Shown piece after piece: positions 18,762 to 27,066 of a stretch of DNA of 64,000 nt (positions are counted from its first letter, which is position 1; each line of letters opens with the position of its first letter). The position numbers were made by a program, and so were the translations under genes. The notes below the pieces were generated by a model. The model made no database searches. It saw only the letters and a list, made by a program, of their open reading frames with translations, and was not told where the DNA came from. Where the stretch lies: NCBI GenBank assembly GCA_964616825.1, contig CAZTSX010000006.1, forward strand, positions 62,001 to 126,000, given 5' to 3'. This stretch comes from QYOJ01 sp964616825. GTDB taxonomy: Bacteria; Bacteroidota; Bacteroidia; Bacteroidales; FEN-979.

Positions 18762-20135
18762 ATGAAAAAAGCAGCATTAATCATCTTCATCCTGGGTTTC
18801 ATCCTCAGTGGATCCATAGCCCAAAACAATAAAGATGCTGTTTACGATGACGTATACTATTCAGTATCAAAGAAGAAGAAAAAGGACAAGCAGGAGGTTT
18901 CTGAACCAGACACTTCGGAGACATCTCTTCCAAAATCATCAACATTGTCTGATGATTATAACGATTACTCATACTCATCCCGTATTAAACGATTTCACAA
19001 TCCAGAAGAGGATGCAAATTACTACGATGATGTCTATACAGATCCTGAAAATTACGACACCAATTACAGTACAGCTAGCTCTTCTCCCAATGTAAGTATA
19101 TATGTAGGTGCCGGATTCGGTGTAGGTTTCGGTATGGGATTTGGTTACGGATGGGGATACGATCCCTGGTACTGGAACTACGGATGGGGCTACCCATATT
19201 GGGGTTACGGGTTTTGGAATCCTTGGTGGTATTATCCCTCACCTTATTATTGGAGTCCATATTCATATGGCTACTACAATGGATACTGGAATGGATACTA
19301 TGGATATCCATATGGATGGGAAGGTGGCAATTCTCCTTACAATACCTATTACGGTCGTCGTCGTCCGCTTACCACAGGAGGAGGTGATTTTAACCAGCGA
19401 ACAACACAAATTCAACCAACTACTTCCCCGAAAAATCAACGGACGGTGCCAGAAAATATGAATGACCGAACGGTTGCTAATACAGTGCCGAATTCACGTA
19501 CAACAAACAACAACTTAGTTGACAGAGTTTCCTCTAACCGAACCGATCAGCCAACTTCTCAAAAAAGGTATCAATATACGCGTTCTGCCAACGACAAGCC
19601 ATCTTCTACCAGAGAAAGTTCCAAAGAATATACCCGCAACAAAACTCAGCCAACGCCAAAATATGTTAAACCAGAATACAGAAGGTCTACCCAGTCAAAT
19701 ACAAGGGCGGAGAATTACTCATCACCAACGTATCGTCAACCGAAATCGAGTAAAGAATATCTCAGTCCAAGGACACAACCCTCAAATCGGGCTGTTCAGG
19801 CCAGAACCAGTTCTGAACAACCAAGATATACTCGTCCGAATGTCCCTCAGCAACAAAGAGTTGCTCCCTCACGGTCGAATAACAGCCGGCAATATAATGC
19901 ACCAACCAGATCCAATGTGAAATCGACAAAGAATAATGCTCCAAGTCGGAATTATACACCTACCAGGACTTCACCCTCTCGCTCAAAAAACTACTCAACT
20001 CCTTCGAGGTCGAGATCCAACAGTTATTCTGCACCTTCAAGGTCAAGTAATCGCTCATACTCATCTCCTTCAAGATCAACAGGTAGCTCGCGTTCAAGCG
20101 GTAGAGTTGGTGGTGGAGGCGGCCGGCGGAAGTAA
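18762..20135 (+). CDS. Secreted Gly/Tyr/Trp-rich and Ser/Arg-rich low-complexity protein
   Basis: The 457-residue product has a signal peptide (KKAALIIFILGFILSGSIAQ), an acidic Tyr/Asp-rich stretch (to about residue 105), then a short glycine-rich hydrophobic segment. A dense aromatic tract of Trp, Tyr, Gly and Pro follows (about 130-205). The C-terminal half is disordered and rich in Ser, Arg, Thr, Asn and Pro, with many SRS and PSR repeats and a GGGGG run before the end. No enzymatic domain is recognisable. Similar architectures in Bacteroidetes are hypothetical and often mis-annotated as prolyl-tRNA synthetase because of their neighbour. Composition suggests a surface or matrix polymer. 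It is 27 bp upstream of a FadL-like gene. Confidence 0.75.
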   Translation: MKKAALIIFILGFILSGSIAQNNKDAVYDDVYYSVSKKKKKDKQEVSEPDTSETSLPKSSTLSDDYNDYSYSSRIKRFHNPEEDANYYDDVYTDPENYDTNYSTASSSPNVSIYVGAGFGVGFGMGFGYGWGYDPWYWNYGWGYPYWGYGFWNPWWYYPSPYYWSPYSYGYYNGYWNGYYGYPYGWEGGNSPYNTYYGRRRPLTTGGGDFNQRTTQIQPTTSPKNQRTVPENMNDRTVANTVPNSRTTNNNLVDRVSSNRTDQPTSQKRYQYTRSANDKPSSTRESSKEYTRNKTQPTPKYVKPEYRRSTQSNTRAENYSSPTYRQPKSSKEYLSPRTQPSNRAVQARTSSEQPRYTRPNVPQQQRVAPSRSNNSRQYNAPTRSNVKSTKNNAPSRNYTPTRTSPSRSKNYSTPSRSRSNSYSAPSRSSNRSYSSPSRSTGSSRSSGRVGGGGGRRK

Positions 20136-20162
20136 TCAGGGAAATCAACACCAACTCAACAA

Positions 20163-21635
20163 ATGAAAAAAATGAAGAAACTTGTAATCATCGCTTTCAT
20201 TCTCGTAGCAGCTTTATCGGAAGTTACAGCCCAAACAGCACTTGATGCCTTACGCTATTCCAGGATCTATTATAACGGAACAGCCAGATTCATGGCGACA
20301 GGTGGTGCTTTCGGAGCCGTTGGGGCCAATTTCTCAGCCATCTCTACTAATCCGGCAAGTCTTGGATTATACAGGAGTGCCGAGATTACAATCTCACCAT
20401 CCTTCTTCGGCAGCTTTACAACATCTGATTATAATGGATATTCAGCCAGAGATAATAAGTTAAATTTTGCGTTGGCTAATTTTGGCTACGTTTATACATT
20501 TAATACAAATAAAGCTAACAAACAAGGAGGATTACGCTCATTCAGTGTAGCGTTTGGAATGAACCGTCAGAATAACTTTAACAACAGAATCTACATCCAG
20601 GGTCCAAACCACACGAGTTCACTCATAAACTCCTTCACAGACATTCTAAATACGCCACCGCTGATTAACTCTAAAGAGATAAGATATAACTACCCATTTG
20701 ATATTGGCTTGGCCTATGACTGCGGTCTAATCTACTATGACAGTACTCAAAACAAATATGTATCTGATATGCCAAATGGGGGTGTTTTCCAGGATAAATC
20801 CATAAGGACCTGGGGATCTATTAATGAATTTGATATCGCCTTTGGAGGGAATATCGCTGACAGGCTCTACTTTGGTCTTACTATTGCTATTCCAAGCGTC
20901 AGATATTATTACCAGAGCAGCTACTGGGAAGAGGACACCGGCGACTCAATCCCCTATTTTCAATCTCTCCAATACAATTATACTTACGAAACCCATGGAA
21001 CAGGCGTGAATTTTAAAATGGGATTGATTTACCGTCCGGCAAATTGGATCCGGTTGGGAGCAGCTATCCATACACCCACCTGGTATCCCACGATGAACGA
21101 TTACTGGTCTTCCAGCATGTCAGCCATTTACGACAGTGCCTTATCTTATCCCACTCAGTATTCTCCATCTGGTATGTACAATTACGAAATGATGACACCT
21201 TTCAGAGCTATTGCGAGTGTTGCTTTTTTTGTAAGCAGGTATGGATTTATTAGTGGAGAATATGAATATGTAAACTATAATCAAGCAAGATTTCGGGCTT
21301 CCCTGGACGATTTTTCCGATGTAAATACTACAATCATCAATAACTACAAAGCCCCTCTTAATATACGTTTAGGAACAGAATGGAGAATTAAAATGTTCAG
21401 ACTTCGCGCAGGTTTCAGATACAACGGCGCCCCAGACAAAAATGGTGATTTCAGCAATAGATACACAGCCAGTGGCGGGTTCGGGATTTATATTAAACGC
21501 TTCTTTGTGGATCTTGCATACCAATGGTCCCGTTCCGAATCAAACCTCTATCTCTATAATCCTGCAATGGTAAATGCAGCCAGGATAACTACCCTGACAC
21601 ATATAGCTACCGGTACATTTGGATTTAGATTTTAA
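20163..21635 (+). CDS. OmpP1/FadL-like outer-membrane transport protein
   Basis: The 490-residue protein has a signal peptide (KKLVIIAFILVAALSEVTAQ). It begins with TALDALRYSRIYYNGTARFMATGGAFGAVG, then SAISTNPASLGLYRSAE, the N-terminal pattern of the Bacteroidetes FadL/OmpP1 group. The rest is amphipathic beta-strand sequence ending in Phe-Arg-Phe, as expected for a barrel inserted by BAM. FadL relatives move hydrophobic molecules across the outer membrane; the substrate here is unknown. It probably shares a transcript with the low-complexity secreted protein and overlaps the convergent TPR gene by 4 bp. Confidence 0.88.
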   Translation: MKKMKKLVIIAFILVAALSEVTAQTALDALRYSRIYYNGTARFMATGGAFGAVGANFSAISTNPASLGLYRSAEITISPSFFGSFTTSDYNGYSARDNKLNFALANFGYVYTFNTNKANKQGGLRSFSVAFGMNRQNNFNNRIYIQGPNHTSSLINSFTDILNTPPLINSKEIRYNYPFDIGLAYDCGLIYYDSTQNKYVSDMPNGGVFQDKSIRTWGSINEFDIAFGGNIADRLYFGLTIAIPSVRYYYQSSYWEEDTGDSIPYFQSLQYNYTYETHGTGVNFKMGLIYRPANWIRLGAAIHTPTWYPTMNDYWSSSMSAIYDSALSYPTQYSPSGMYNYEMMTPFRAIASVAFFVSRYGFISGEYEYVNYNQARFRASLDDFSDVNTTIINNYKAPLNIRLGTEWRIKMFRLRAGFRYNGAPDKNGDFSNRYTASGGFGIYIKRFFVDLAYQWSRSESNLYLYNPAMVNAARITTLTHIATGTFGFRF

Positions 21636-23179
21636 TGCCTGGCTTTTTTTTTGAGCCTGCTTAATCCGGCCTTCGCCTTCTGGCGAAGGCTGTTTTCATA
21701 TTCAGCATGTTTGAGCGAAGCACAAATGCGGTAGTTTGTATCGGCACCAATGAAATCTCCTCTCTTCTCATAAATCAAGCCCAGGTTCAAAGCTGCATTA
21801 GCTGCGAAATAGTGAGGGATTTTCCTCCCCAGATTGATTGTTTGTGTATAGAATCCCTCAGCTCTGGGAATGTTTCCCATTGCATGATGGATTCTTCCCA
21901 AACGGTAAGTATATTCCGTTAAATCTTTCCGGCTTCGAATGTATTGATCCAGAGACGTGTTCAGTAAAATATTCAATCCTTCCCGGTAATACCCTCCATC
22001 AAAAAGGAGACGGGCTTTTAACAATGGTAGAGCCGGAATTATTCCGACGTCGTATTCGGCATAGGCTTGCTTGTCATCATCTACAATCGCATGCCCATTG
22101 ACTTTTGCCTTCATAATTTCAGCTTTGTAACGAAGGGTATCTCCCTGGAGGAGGTATATCCAGGCTAACTTCTGATGTCCGGACTTGATGTAGTTGATCC
22201 CTTTAAACTCATCCAGAAACGTATTAAAATAGTTAGAAGCAGAAGTGTCCAGTCTGTTTATATGTGCAAGACCCTCAAGAAATTCAAGATATAAGAATGG
22301 ATAGGTTTCTGCATCGGGTTGATAACTCGAAAGAAGAGCGATCACTTCATCGTTCCTTCCATTCTTCATGTAGACGCTCGACTTGGCGAAGACGATCAAC
22401 GGGCTGTTTTTGTATTGAATAAAAGAGGAGTCCTGGTCAAATCGACGGATAAATTCCAGGGATTCTAGCTTGTTGCTATGCAGGTTGGCATATACAAATG
22501 CCAGGTAAAAACATGCTTCCGGTTTTAATAATTTATATACCTCATTCGATCCGTTATAGAGGAAAACGGAATTCAATTCTGCTATACCTTCTGAGATCGT
22601 TCCTTCCAATCCAACCAGGTTTGCCAGCCAGAGATAATTCTCCGGAATTAAACCCACAATGATGTGAAGGATCCCTTGCCCAACTTTATCTGGCAGGAAT
22701 TCGGGAAAGAGCTTTTCGTTCTCTTTCAGCAAAAGATACGCCCGCCGAATATCAAAAGCAGCTGTCATATACTCTCCGAATTTGAGTTTTACAAAAGCCC
22801 ATTGAAGCTTCACTCCTGCAAGGCACAAACGATAGTAAGGGGATTTTTTATTCCCATCCTCCAGTAATTTCAGTCGCTTTGACTTGTTCCCTTTCAGAAG
22901 CTCGAATTCAAGCTTGTTCTCCCCGGTATAAAGTTTGAAAAAGTCGATATAATTTTCCAGGTAAACCGGGATCAGGTTTTCCGGATGTTCCTGCAGCTCC
23001 TTTTGTAAAAGATTTTGAGCGGCTTCAAAACGAAAGTTTAAGATTTCTTGATAGGCTTCCCTGCATTGGCTGTTGAAATAATACTGAGCCGATACAACAC
23101 CAGATAAAAAAAAGAGAGCGCTGATGAGGATTAAACGACCCCCAAACAACGCTCTAGTTTTTAATCCAATTGAAAACAT
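21632..23179 (-). CDS. Tetratricopeptide-repeat protein with signal sequence
   Basis: The 515-residue protein starts with a hydrophobic leader (LILISALFFLSGVVSAQ) and is then mostly helical. TPR-like units are clearest near the C-terminus (YTYRLGRIHHAMGNIPRAEGFYTQTINLG and ANAALNLGLIYEKRGDFIGADTNY). A periplasmic or outer-membrane-associated scaffold role is likely; no partner can be named. Its start codon overlaps the stop of the upstream zinc-ribbon gene as TAATG, indicating translational coupling. Confidence 0.82.
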   Translation of the reverse strand: MFSIGLKTRALFGGRLILISALFFLSGVVSAQYYFNSQCREAYQEILNFRFEAAQNLLQKELQEHPENLIPVYLENYIDFFKLYTGENKLEFELLKGNKSKRLKLLEDGNKKSPYYRLCLAGVKLQWAFVKLKFGEYMTAAFDIRRAYLLLKENEKLFPEFLPDKVGQGILHIIVGLIPENYLWLANLVGLEGTISEGIAELNSVFLYNGSNEVYKLLKPEACFYLAFVYANLHSNKLESLEFIRRFDQDSSFIQYKNSPLIVFAKSSVYMKNGRNDEVIALLSSYQPDAETYPFLYLEFLEGLAHINRLDTSASNYFNTFLDEFKGINYIKSGHQKLAWIYLLQGDTLRYKAEIMKAKVNGHAIVDDDKQAYAEYDVGIIPALPLLKARLLFDGGYYREGLNILLNTSLDQYIRSRKDLTEYTYRLGRIHHAMGNIPRAEGFYTQTINLGRKIPHYFAANAALNLGLIYEKRGDFIGADTNYRICASLKHAEYENSLRQKAKAGLSRLKKKARH

Positions 23180-24108
23180 TATTTTACATAGTTGACAATC
23201 CCGTCATCCACAAGAATTCTTCCACAATATTCACAAACAATAACCTTCTTGTGCATCCGGATATCCAGTTGATGCTGAGGGGGGATTTTATTGAAGCATC
23301 CGCCGCAGGCATCACGCTCAATTTGAACCACAGCAAGACCATTTCTGGCATTCTTGCGAATCCGTGAATAAGCAGTTAAAAGACGCTCCTCTATGAACTT
23401 CTGATTTTCTTCAGAACTCTTGATCAAATCACTTTCCTCTTTCTCGGTCTCAGCGATGATATCATCCAATTCATTTTTCTTGATTTCCAGATCTGCACGC
23501 CTCTCATCCAGCACGCTCTCCAGCCTTTCTATCTCCTGTTTCTTTCCATCCAGTGAACCCTGGAACTCTTTGATCCGTTTTTCAGCAAGCTGAATTTCCA
23601 GGTTTTGAAACTCGATCTCTTTGGAGAGCGAGTCATACTCCCTGTTATTCCGTACATTCATCTGCTGCTCTTCGTAACGTTTAATAAGGGTTTTGCTATC
23701 CTTGATCCCATTCTGCTTTTCCAAAATAGATTTTTCTTGAGTGACTGTTTCCTGAATGTAATTTTCCACCCGGGTTCCAAGTCCTGCGATCTCATCTTCC
23801 AAATCCTGGACCTCCAGGGGGAGTTCTCCTCTGATAATGCGAATTTTATCAACCTGGGAATCTATCTGCTGGAGGTTGTATAAAGCAACTAACTTTTGCT
23901 CATTAGAAAATTCAGCTTTTTCGTCTTGCTCTTCTTTCTTTTGTTTCTTCTCAACCGTCTTCTTTTCCTTAACCTTAAGGTTTTTCAGCTTCTCTTTTTC
24001 CGTCTTCTCCTTCTCCTTCTTAGGTTCGCTTTTTACCTTTGGTGGTTCTTTCTTTTTCAGCTTTGAAGGTTCCGAAGTTGCAATAGGATCACTCTTTTTT
24101 TTCGCCAT
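23179..24108 (-). CDS. Coiled-coil protein with C4 zinc ribbon
   Basis: The 309-residue protein has a very Lys/Glu-rich N-terminus (residues 1-65), a long antiparallel coiled coil (about 70-245) and a C-terminal zinc ribbon. The ribbon has one Cys pair in ACGGCF and a second in VCEYCGRI. This matches the CT398/DUF164 family (zf-RING_7), tip-of-hairpin nucleic-acid-associated proteins of unclear function. Members are regularly next to NIF3-family genes, as here. The low-complexity charged head is not part of the usual family. It starts 10 bp after the NIF3 stop. Confidence 0.88.
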   Translation of the reverse strand: MAKKKSDPIATSEPSKLKKKEPPKVKSEPKKEKEKTEKEKLKNLKVKEKKTVEKKQKKEEQDEKAEFSNEQKLVALYNLQQIDSQVDKIRIIRGELPLEVQDLEDEIAGLGTRVENYIQETVTQEKSILEKQNGIKDSKTLIKRYEEQQMNVRNNREYDSLSKEIEFQNLEIQLAEKRIKEFQGSLDGKKQEIERLESVLDERRADLEIKKNELDDIIAETEKEESDLIKSSEENQKFIEERLLTAYSRIRKNARNGLAVVQIERDACGGCFNKIPPQHQLDIRMHKKVIVCEYCGRILVDDGIVNYVK

Positions 24109-24118
24109 AATTCAGCAA

Positions 24119-25213
24119 TTATAAATAGTTTATCGGATTTATTTCACGCTCAGAAATGAGGACCGCAAAGGTAGGAAATTTTTCAATTAGAACCGCATGG
24201 AGCATCTCTTTTACAAAGTGTTCACTTTCATAGTGTCCAATGTCAGCCAGCAGAAGATCCTCTCTACCTGCCTGAAAATCATGATACCTGAGGTCACCTG
24301 TCAGAAAAAGATCGATACCATGCCGGATGACCTCCGGAATCAGAAATGTTCCGGAACCACTGCACAATGCAATTTTTGAGATCTTCCTGTTAAGTGGAAC
24401 CGTATGTCTCAATACCTTCATGCTAAAAAGTTCCTTCACCAAACAAAGAATATCTGTATCCCGTTTTGATTCAGGGAGAGTTCCCACAATACCTGCGCCA
24501 ACTTTCGAAAAGGAATTGGATAGAGGATAGATATCATAAGCTACCTCTTCATACGGATGACTCTCCTGAAGTACTTGTATCAGTTTCTTCTCAATATGAA
24601 TCGGAAATATGACCTCAATCCGGTTCTCATCTTCAAAATGAACAATGTTTTTTTCTCCAACGAATGGTTTGGCCTCATCGGATGCCCGGAAACTACCCTG
24701 ACCGCTCCCGGTGTAACTGCAACAACCATATTCACCAATTTGACCTGCGCCTGCTTCAAACAAAGCCTCTCTAACGCTCGATGTTTGACCGATCGGACAA
24801 AAAGTGACCAGTTTCTTCAGGTATCCGGTCTTGGGTTTTAGTATGGAAATTTTTTCCAATCCAAGCTTTTTTCCAAGAAAATAATTCAGGCTCTCCAACT
24901 TGTTATCCAGGTTTGTATGGAGAGCATAAATCCCAATATTGTTCTGAACAGCAAATTGAATGACTGGATATTCATGAATAGCAGGAGTGAGCTTTTTCAG
25001 ACCATGAAAGATCAACGGATGATGTGATACAACCAGGTTGCATTTGTTTGAAATAGCTTCCTGAAGAACTTCAGCAGTTGTATCCAAACTGATAAGAATC
25101 CCGGTTACTTCCGTATTCGGATCTCCTATGATTAATCCCGAATTATCCCATTCATCCTGGTAAGACAAAGGTGCCCAGGATTCCATTGTTGCAATGATCT
25201 CGTGTAGTTTCAT
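24119..25213 (-). CDS. Nif3-like dinuclear metal centre protein
   Basis: The 364-residue protein has the split NIF3 domain characteristic of the YqfO type. The metal-binding motif SHHPLIF sits at about residue 63, HTNLDN at about 99, and C-terminal GDLRYHD and GHYESE supply further ligands. A central insertion (about 120-235) is the PII-like domain of long NIF3 proteins. The family is proposed to act as a GTP cyclohydrolase-like or metal-dependent hydrolase; its substrate is unsettled. The frame is open to 25324, but ATG 25213 (MKLHEIIATMESW) matches the family start and a -33/-7 promoter lies at 25234-25264. Confidence 0.92.
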   Translation of the reverse strand: MKLHEIIATMESWAPLSYQDEWDNSGLIIGDPNTEVTGILISLDTTAEVLQEAISNKCNLVVSHHPLIFHGLKKLTPAIHEYPVIQFAVQNNIGIYALHTNLDNKLESLNYFLGKKLGLEKISILKPKTGYLKKLVTFCPIGQTSSVREALFEAGAGQIGEYGCCSYTGSGQGSFRASDEAKPFVGEKNIVHFEDENRIEVIFPIHIEKKLIQVLQESHPYEEVAYDIYPLSNSFSKVGAGIVGTLPESKRDTDILCLVKELFSMKVLRHTVPLNRKISKIALCSGSGTFLIPEVIRHGIDLFLTGDLRYHDFQAGREDLLLADIGHYESEHFVKEMLHAVLIEKFPTFAVLISEREINPINYL

Positions 25214-25233
25214 TTCTGTTAATCTTACTGCAT

Positions 25234-25264
25234 CAAAATTACGAAAAGAAAGGATGAATTCCAA
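25234..25264 (-). promoter_or_regulatory. Promoter of the NIF3-zinc ribbon-TPR operon
   Basis: On the minus strand, TTG (25264-25262) is followed after 20 bp by TAATTTTG (25241-25234). Initiation near 25227 would leave a leader of about 14 nt and exclude the longer NIF3 frame. Confidence 0.6.
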
Positions 25265-25357
25265 TTCTGTCATGATGTTGAAAAATGTTCGCAACTTTGT
25301 TAATAAAAAAGGGCGTGCACACAAAGATTCAAGTAAAAAATGTGGAATCTTTGTTCT

Positions 25358-25753
25358 ATGAAATCGACTTTAGTTTTTATCGTTGACAAGAATCCAATCC
25401 ACAGCAGCCTGCTGAAATATCATTTGACAATTCAGCGGTTTTCAAATGTTCAGTTATATCATTCAGCTGAAGAGTGTCTTTATCGCTTACGAAAAGATAT
25501 TACACCTCAATACCTGATTACCGAAAATGAACTGTCGGATTACGATAGCCTGGATTTCCTAAGGATAGTTAAAAAGATCTCTCCTTCAACACAGGTGCTC
25601 TTCTTCTCTTCCAATGATGATCCGATTCTTGCCATGCGTTTGATTGATTCAGGTGCCATTGATTATGTCATAAAAACCGAAAAGCTTGATGATGGCATCC
25701 AAGATCTGATCAAGAATATTATTTTCCTTCAACGGGAAAAGATTCAAGCTTAA
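25358..25753 (+). CDS. Single-domain response-regulator receiver lacking the phosphoacceptor Asp
   Basis: The 131-residue protein is a stand-alone CheY-like receiver. In PQYLITENELSDYDSLDFLR the phosphorylation-site Asp is replaced by Glu56. Only one of the usual two acidic residues remains in strand 1 (Asp10). Ser84 and the conserved Lys106 (YVIKTE) are kept. Glu at this position can mimic a phosphorylated Asp, so it may be constitutively active or bind partners without a kinase. The start at ATG 25358 (MKSTLVFIVD) gives a normal first strand; an upstream ATG at 25340 is less likely. No histidine kinase is nearby. A hairpin terminator follows. Confidence 0.85.
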   Translation: MKSTLVFIVDKNPIHSSLLKYHLTIQRFSNVQLYHSAEECLYRLRKDITPQYLITENELSDYDSLDFLRIVKKISPSTQVLFFSSNDDPILAMRLIDSGAIDYVIKTEKLDDGIQDLIKNIIFLQREKIQA

Positions 25754-25770
25754 CCATCCCGTCTTCCAGG

Positions 25771-25800
25771 AATGTTAGGTAAACATCCTAACATTTTATT
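25771..25800 (+). terminator. Terminator after the receiver gene
   Basis: AATGTTAGG (25771-25779) and CCTAACATT (25787-25795) form a 9-bp hairpin followed by a T-rich run to 25800. It overlaps the expected -33 site of the lpxK promoter by one or two bases. Confidence 0.6.
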
Positions 25801-25829
25801 GGATTGTATTTATTTTCTTTGTACCTTTC
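25799..25829 (+). promoter_or_regulatory. Probable lpxK promoter
   Basis: TTG at 25799-25801 and TACCTTTC at 25822-25829 (one mismatch to TAnnTTTG) are separated by 20 bp. The start site near 25836 is 12 nt before the lpxK ATG. Confidence 0.4.
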
Positions 25830-25847
25830 GCCGCTTCCCGAAAAAAC

Positions 25848-26903
25848 ATGAGGTTTCATAAGCTACTCCTATTGCCCTTTTCACTCCTTTATGGAGTGGT
25901 CATGTTGATACGCAACTGTCTATTTAGTTGGGGTTGGTTGCCATCCAGAAAATTCGAAACAGCGATTATATCTGTCGGGAACCTCTCCTTTGGAGGCACA
26001 GGAAAAACTCCACATATTGAATATCTCATCCGCCTTTTACATAAACAGTCTCTCGTCGCAACACTCAGCAGAGGGTATGGGAGATCAAGCCAGGGTTTTG
26101 TGCTTGCTTCCAAACGATCTGCCTATAAATACATTGGAGATGAACCACTGCAATTTGCCAAAAAATTTGATGACATCAAAGTAGCTGTAGATGAAAACAG
26201 GGTTAATGGTATTGAAGTGTTACAAAGGAAGTTTAACGACCTGGATGTAATCCTGCTGGATGATGCTTTTCAACACCGGCATGTCAACCCGGGATTATCA
26301 ATTCTACTAACCGATTTCCATAAACTGTATACGGATGACCTGGTCTTTCCCTCCGGGACGCTTCGGGAGTTCTCCTGCGGATCAAAACGTGCTGACATCA
26401 TTATTGTCACCAAAACACCAAAAATATTTTCCCCGATCACCCGGAGACGACTATTGGGAGAGTTGAAACCTCATGCTCGGCAACAAGTTTATTTCACATA
26501 TATTCAATACGGCAAGCCGATCCCTGTAACATCAGATCACGCGAACTTATCTCCAAATGATAACTCTGTCATTCTCCTCTTTACCGGGATCGCGAATGAC
26601 TATCCTATACGAGAGCATTTAAACAGACAATGCCGGGAGGTTGAAGTGATGAAATTTCCTGATCATCACCCATTTAACATAGAGGATCTGAAGAATATCA
26701 AATCCAGGTTTGATGACATTCACACGAGGAAGAAAGTGCTCTTCACAACAGAGAAAGACCTCATGAGGCTGAAAACTCCTGAACTAAGTAATTATATCAA
26801 GCGATTGCCATTATTTTACCTTCCCATTGAGGTTATCTTTCATGGTCAAAGCAAGGATCAATTTGATCAAACCATTATTGAGTATGTTGAAAAAAAATCA
26901 TGA
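25848..26903 (+). CDS. lpxK: Tetraacyldisaccharide 4'-kinase
   Basis: The 351-residue inner-membrane-associated enzyme phosphorylates the 4' position of the lipid A precursor DS-1-P to make lipid IVA. An N-terminal membrane helix (LLPFSLLYGVVMLIRNCLF) precedes the P-loop in SVGNLSFGGTGKTPH (about residues 42-56). SRGYGRSSQGF and LDDAFQHRHV (catalytic and Walker B-like region) follow, then a C-terminal TTEKDLMRL motif. Length and motif order are normal for LpxK. It lies about 160 bp from the LpxR-like deacylase gene. Confidence 0.95.
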   Translation: MRFHKLLLLPFSLLYGVVMLIRNCLFSWGWLPSRKFETAIISVGNLSFGGTGKTPHIEYLIRLLHKQSLVATLSRGYGRSSQGFVLASKRSAYKYIGDEPLQFAKKFDDIKVAVDENRVNGIEVLQRKFNDLDVILLDDAFQHRHVNPGLSILLTDFHKLYTDDLVFPSGTLREFSCGSKRADIIIVTKTPKIFSPITRRRLLGELKPHARQQVYFTYIQYGKPIPVTSDHANLSPNDNSVILLFTGIANDYPIREHLNRQCREVEVMKFPDHHPFNIEDLKNIKSRFDDIHTRKKVLFTTEKDLMRLKTPELSNYIKRLPLFYLPIEVIFHGQSKDQFDQTIIEYVEKKS

Positions 26904-26968
26904 ATCCGTTGAATTCCCGGAAAGCAAAACATCACTAAAACCAAATATAACTACCATCATTAAAATCT

Positions 26969-26989
26969 GCTAAAGAATCTTTAGCTTTT
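26969..26989 (+). terminator. Probable terminator after lpxK
   Basis: GCTAAAG (26969-26975) and CTTTAGC (26979-26985) form a hairpin with a 3-nt loop followed by TTTT. The stem is AT-rich, so strength is uncertain. Confidence 0.5.
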
Positions 26990-27049
26990 ACAAAAAAGTC
27001 CGGCACTTTCAGTTTCTATTTTTTCCGTGTGGTCACTCATTGGAATAAG

Positions 27050-27057
27050 TAACTTTG
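27050..27057 (+). promoter_or_regulatory. -7 box of the LpxR-like gene
   Basis: TAACTTTG is an exact consensus 9 bp before ATG 27067, implying an extremely short leader. The TTG at 27055, which would extend the frame, lies inside this box. Confidence 0.5.
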
Positions 27058-27066
27058 TCCCAGAAA

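Noticed and set aside
18762..20135. Prolyl-tRNA synthetase, a label sometimes given to such proteins
   Set aside because: There is no synthetase motif; the real proS is the neighbouring gene on the minus strand.
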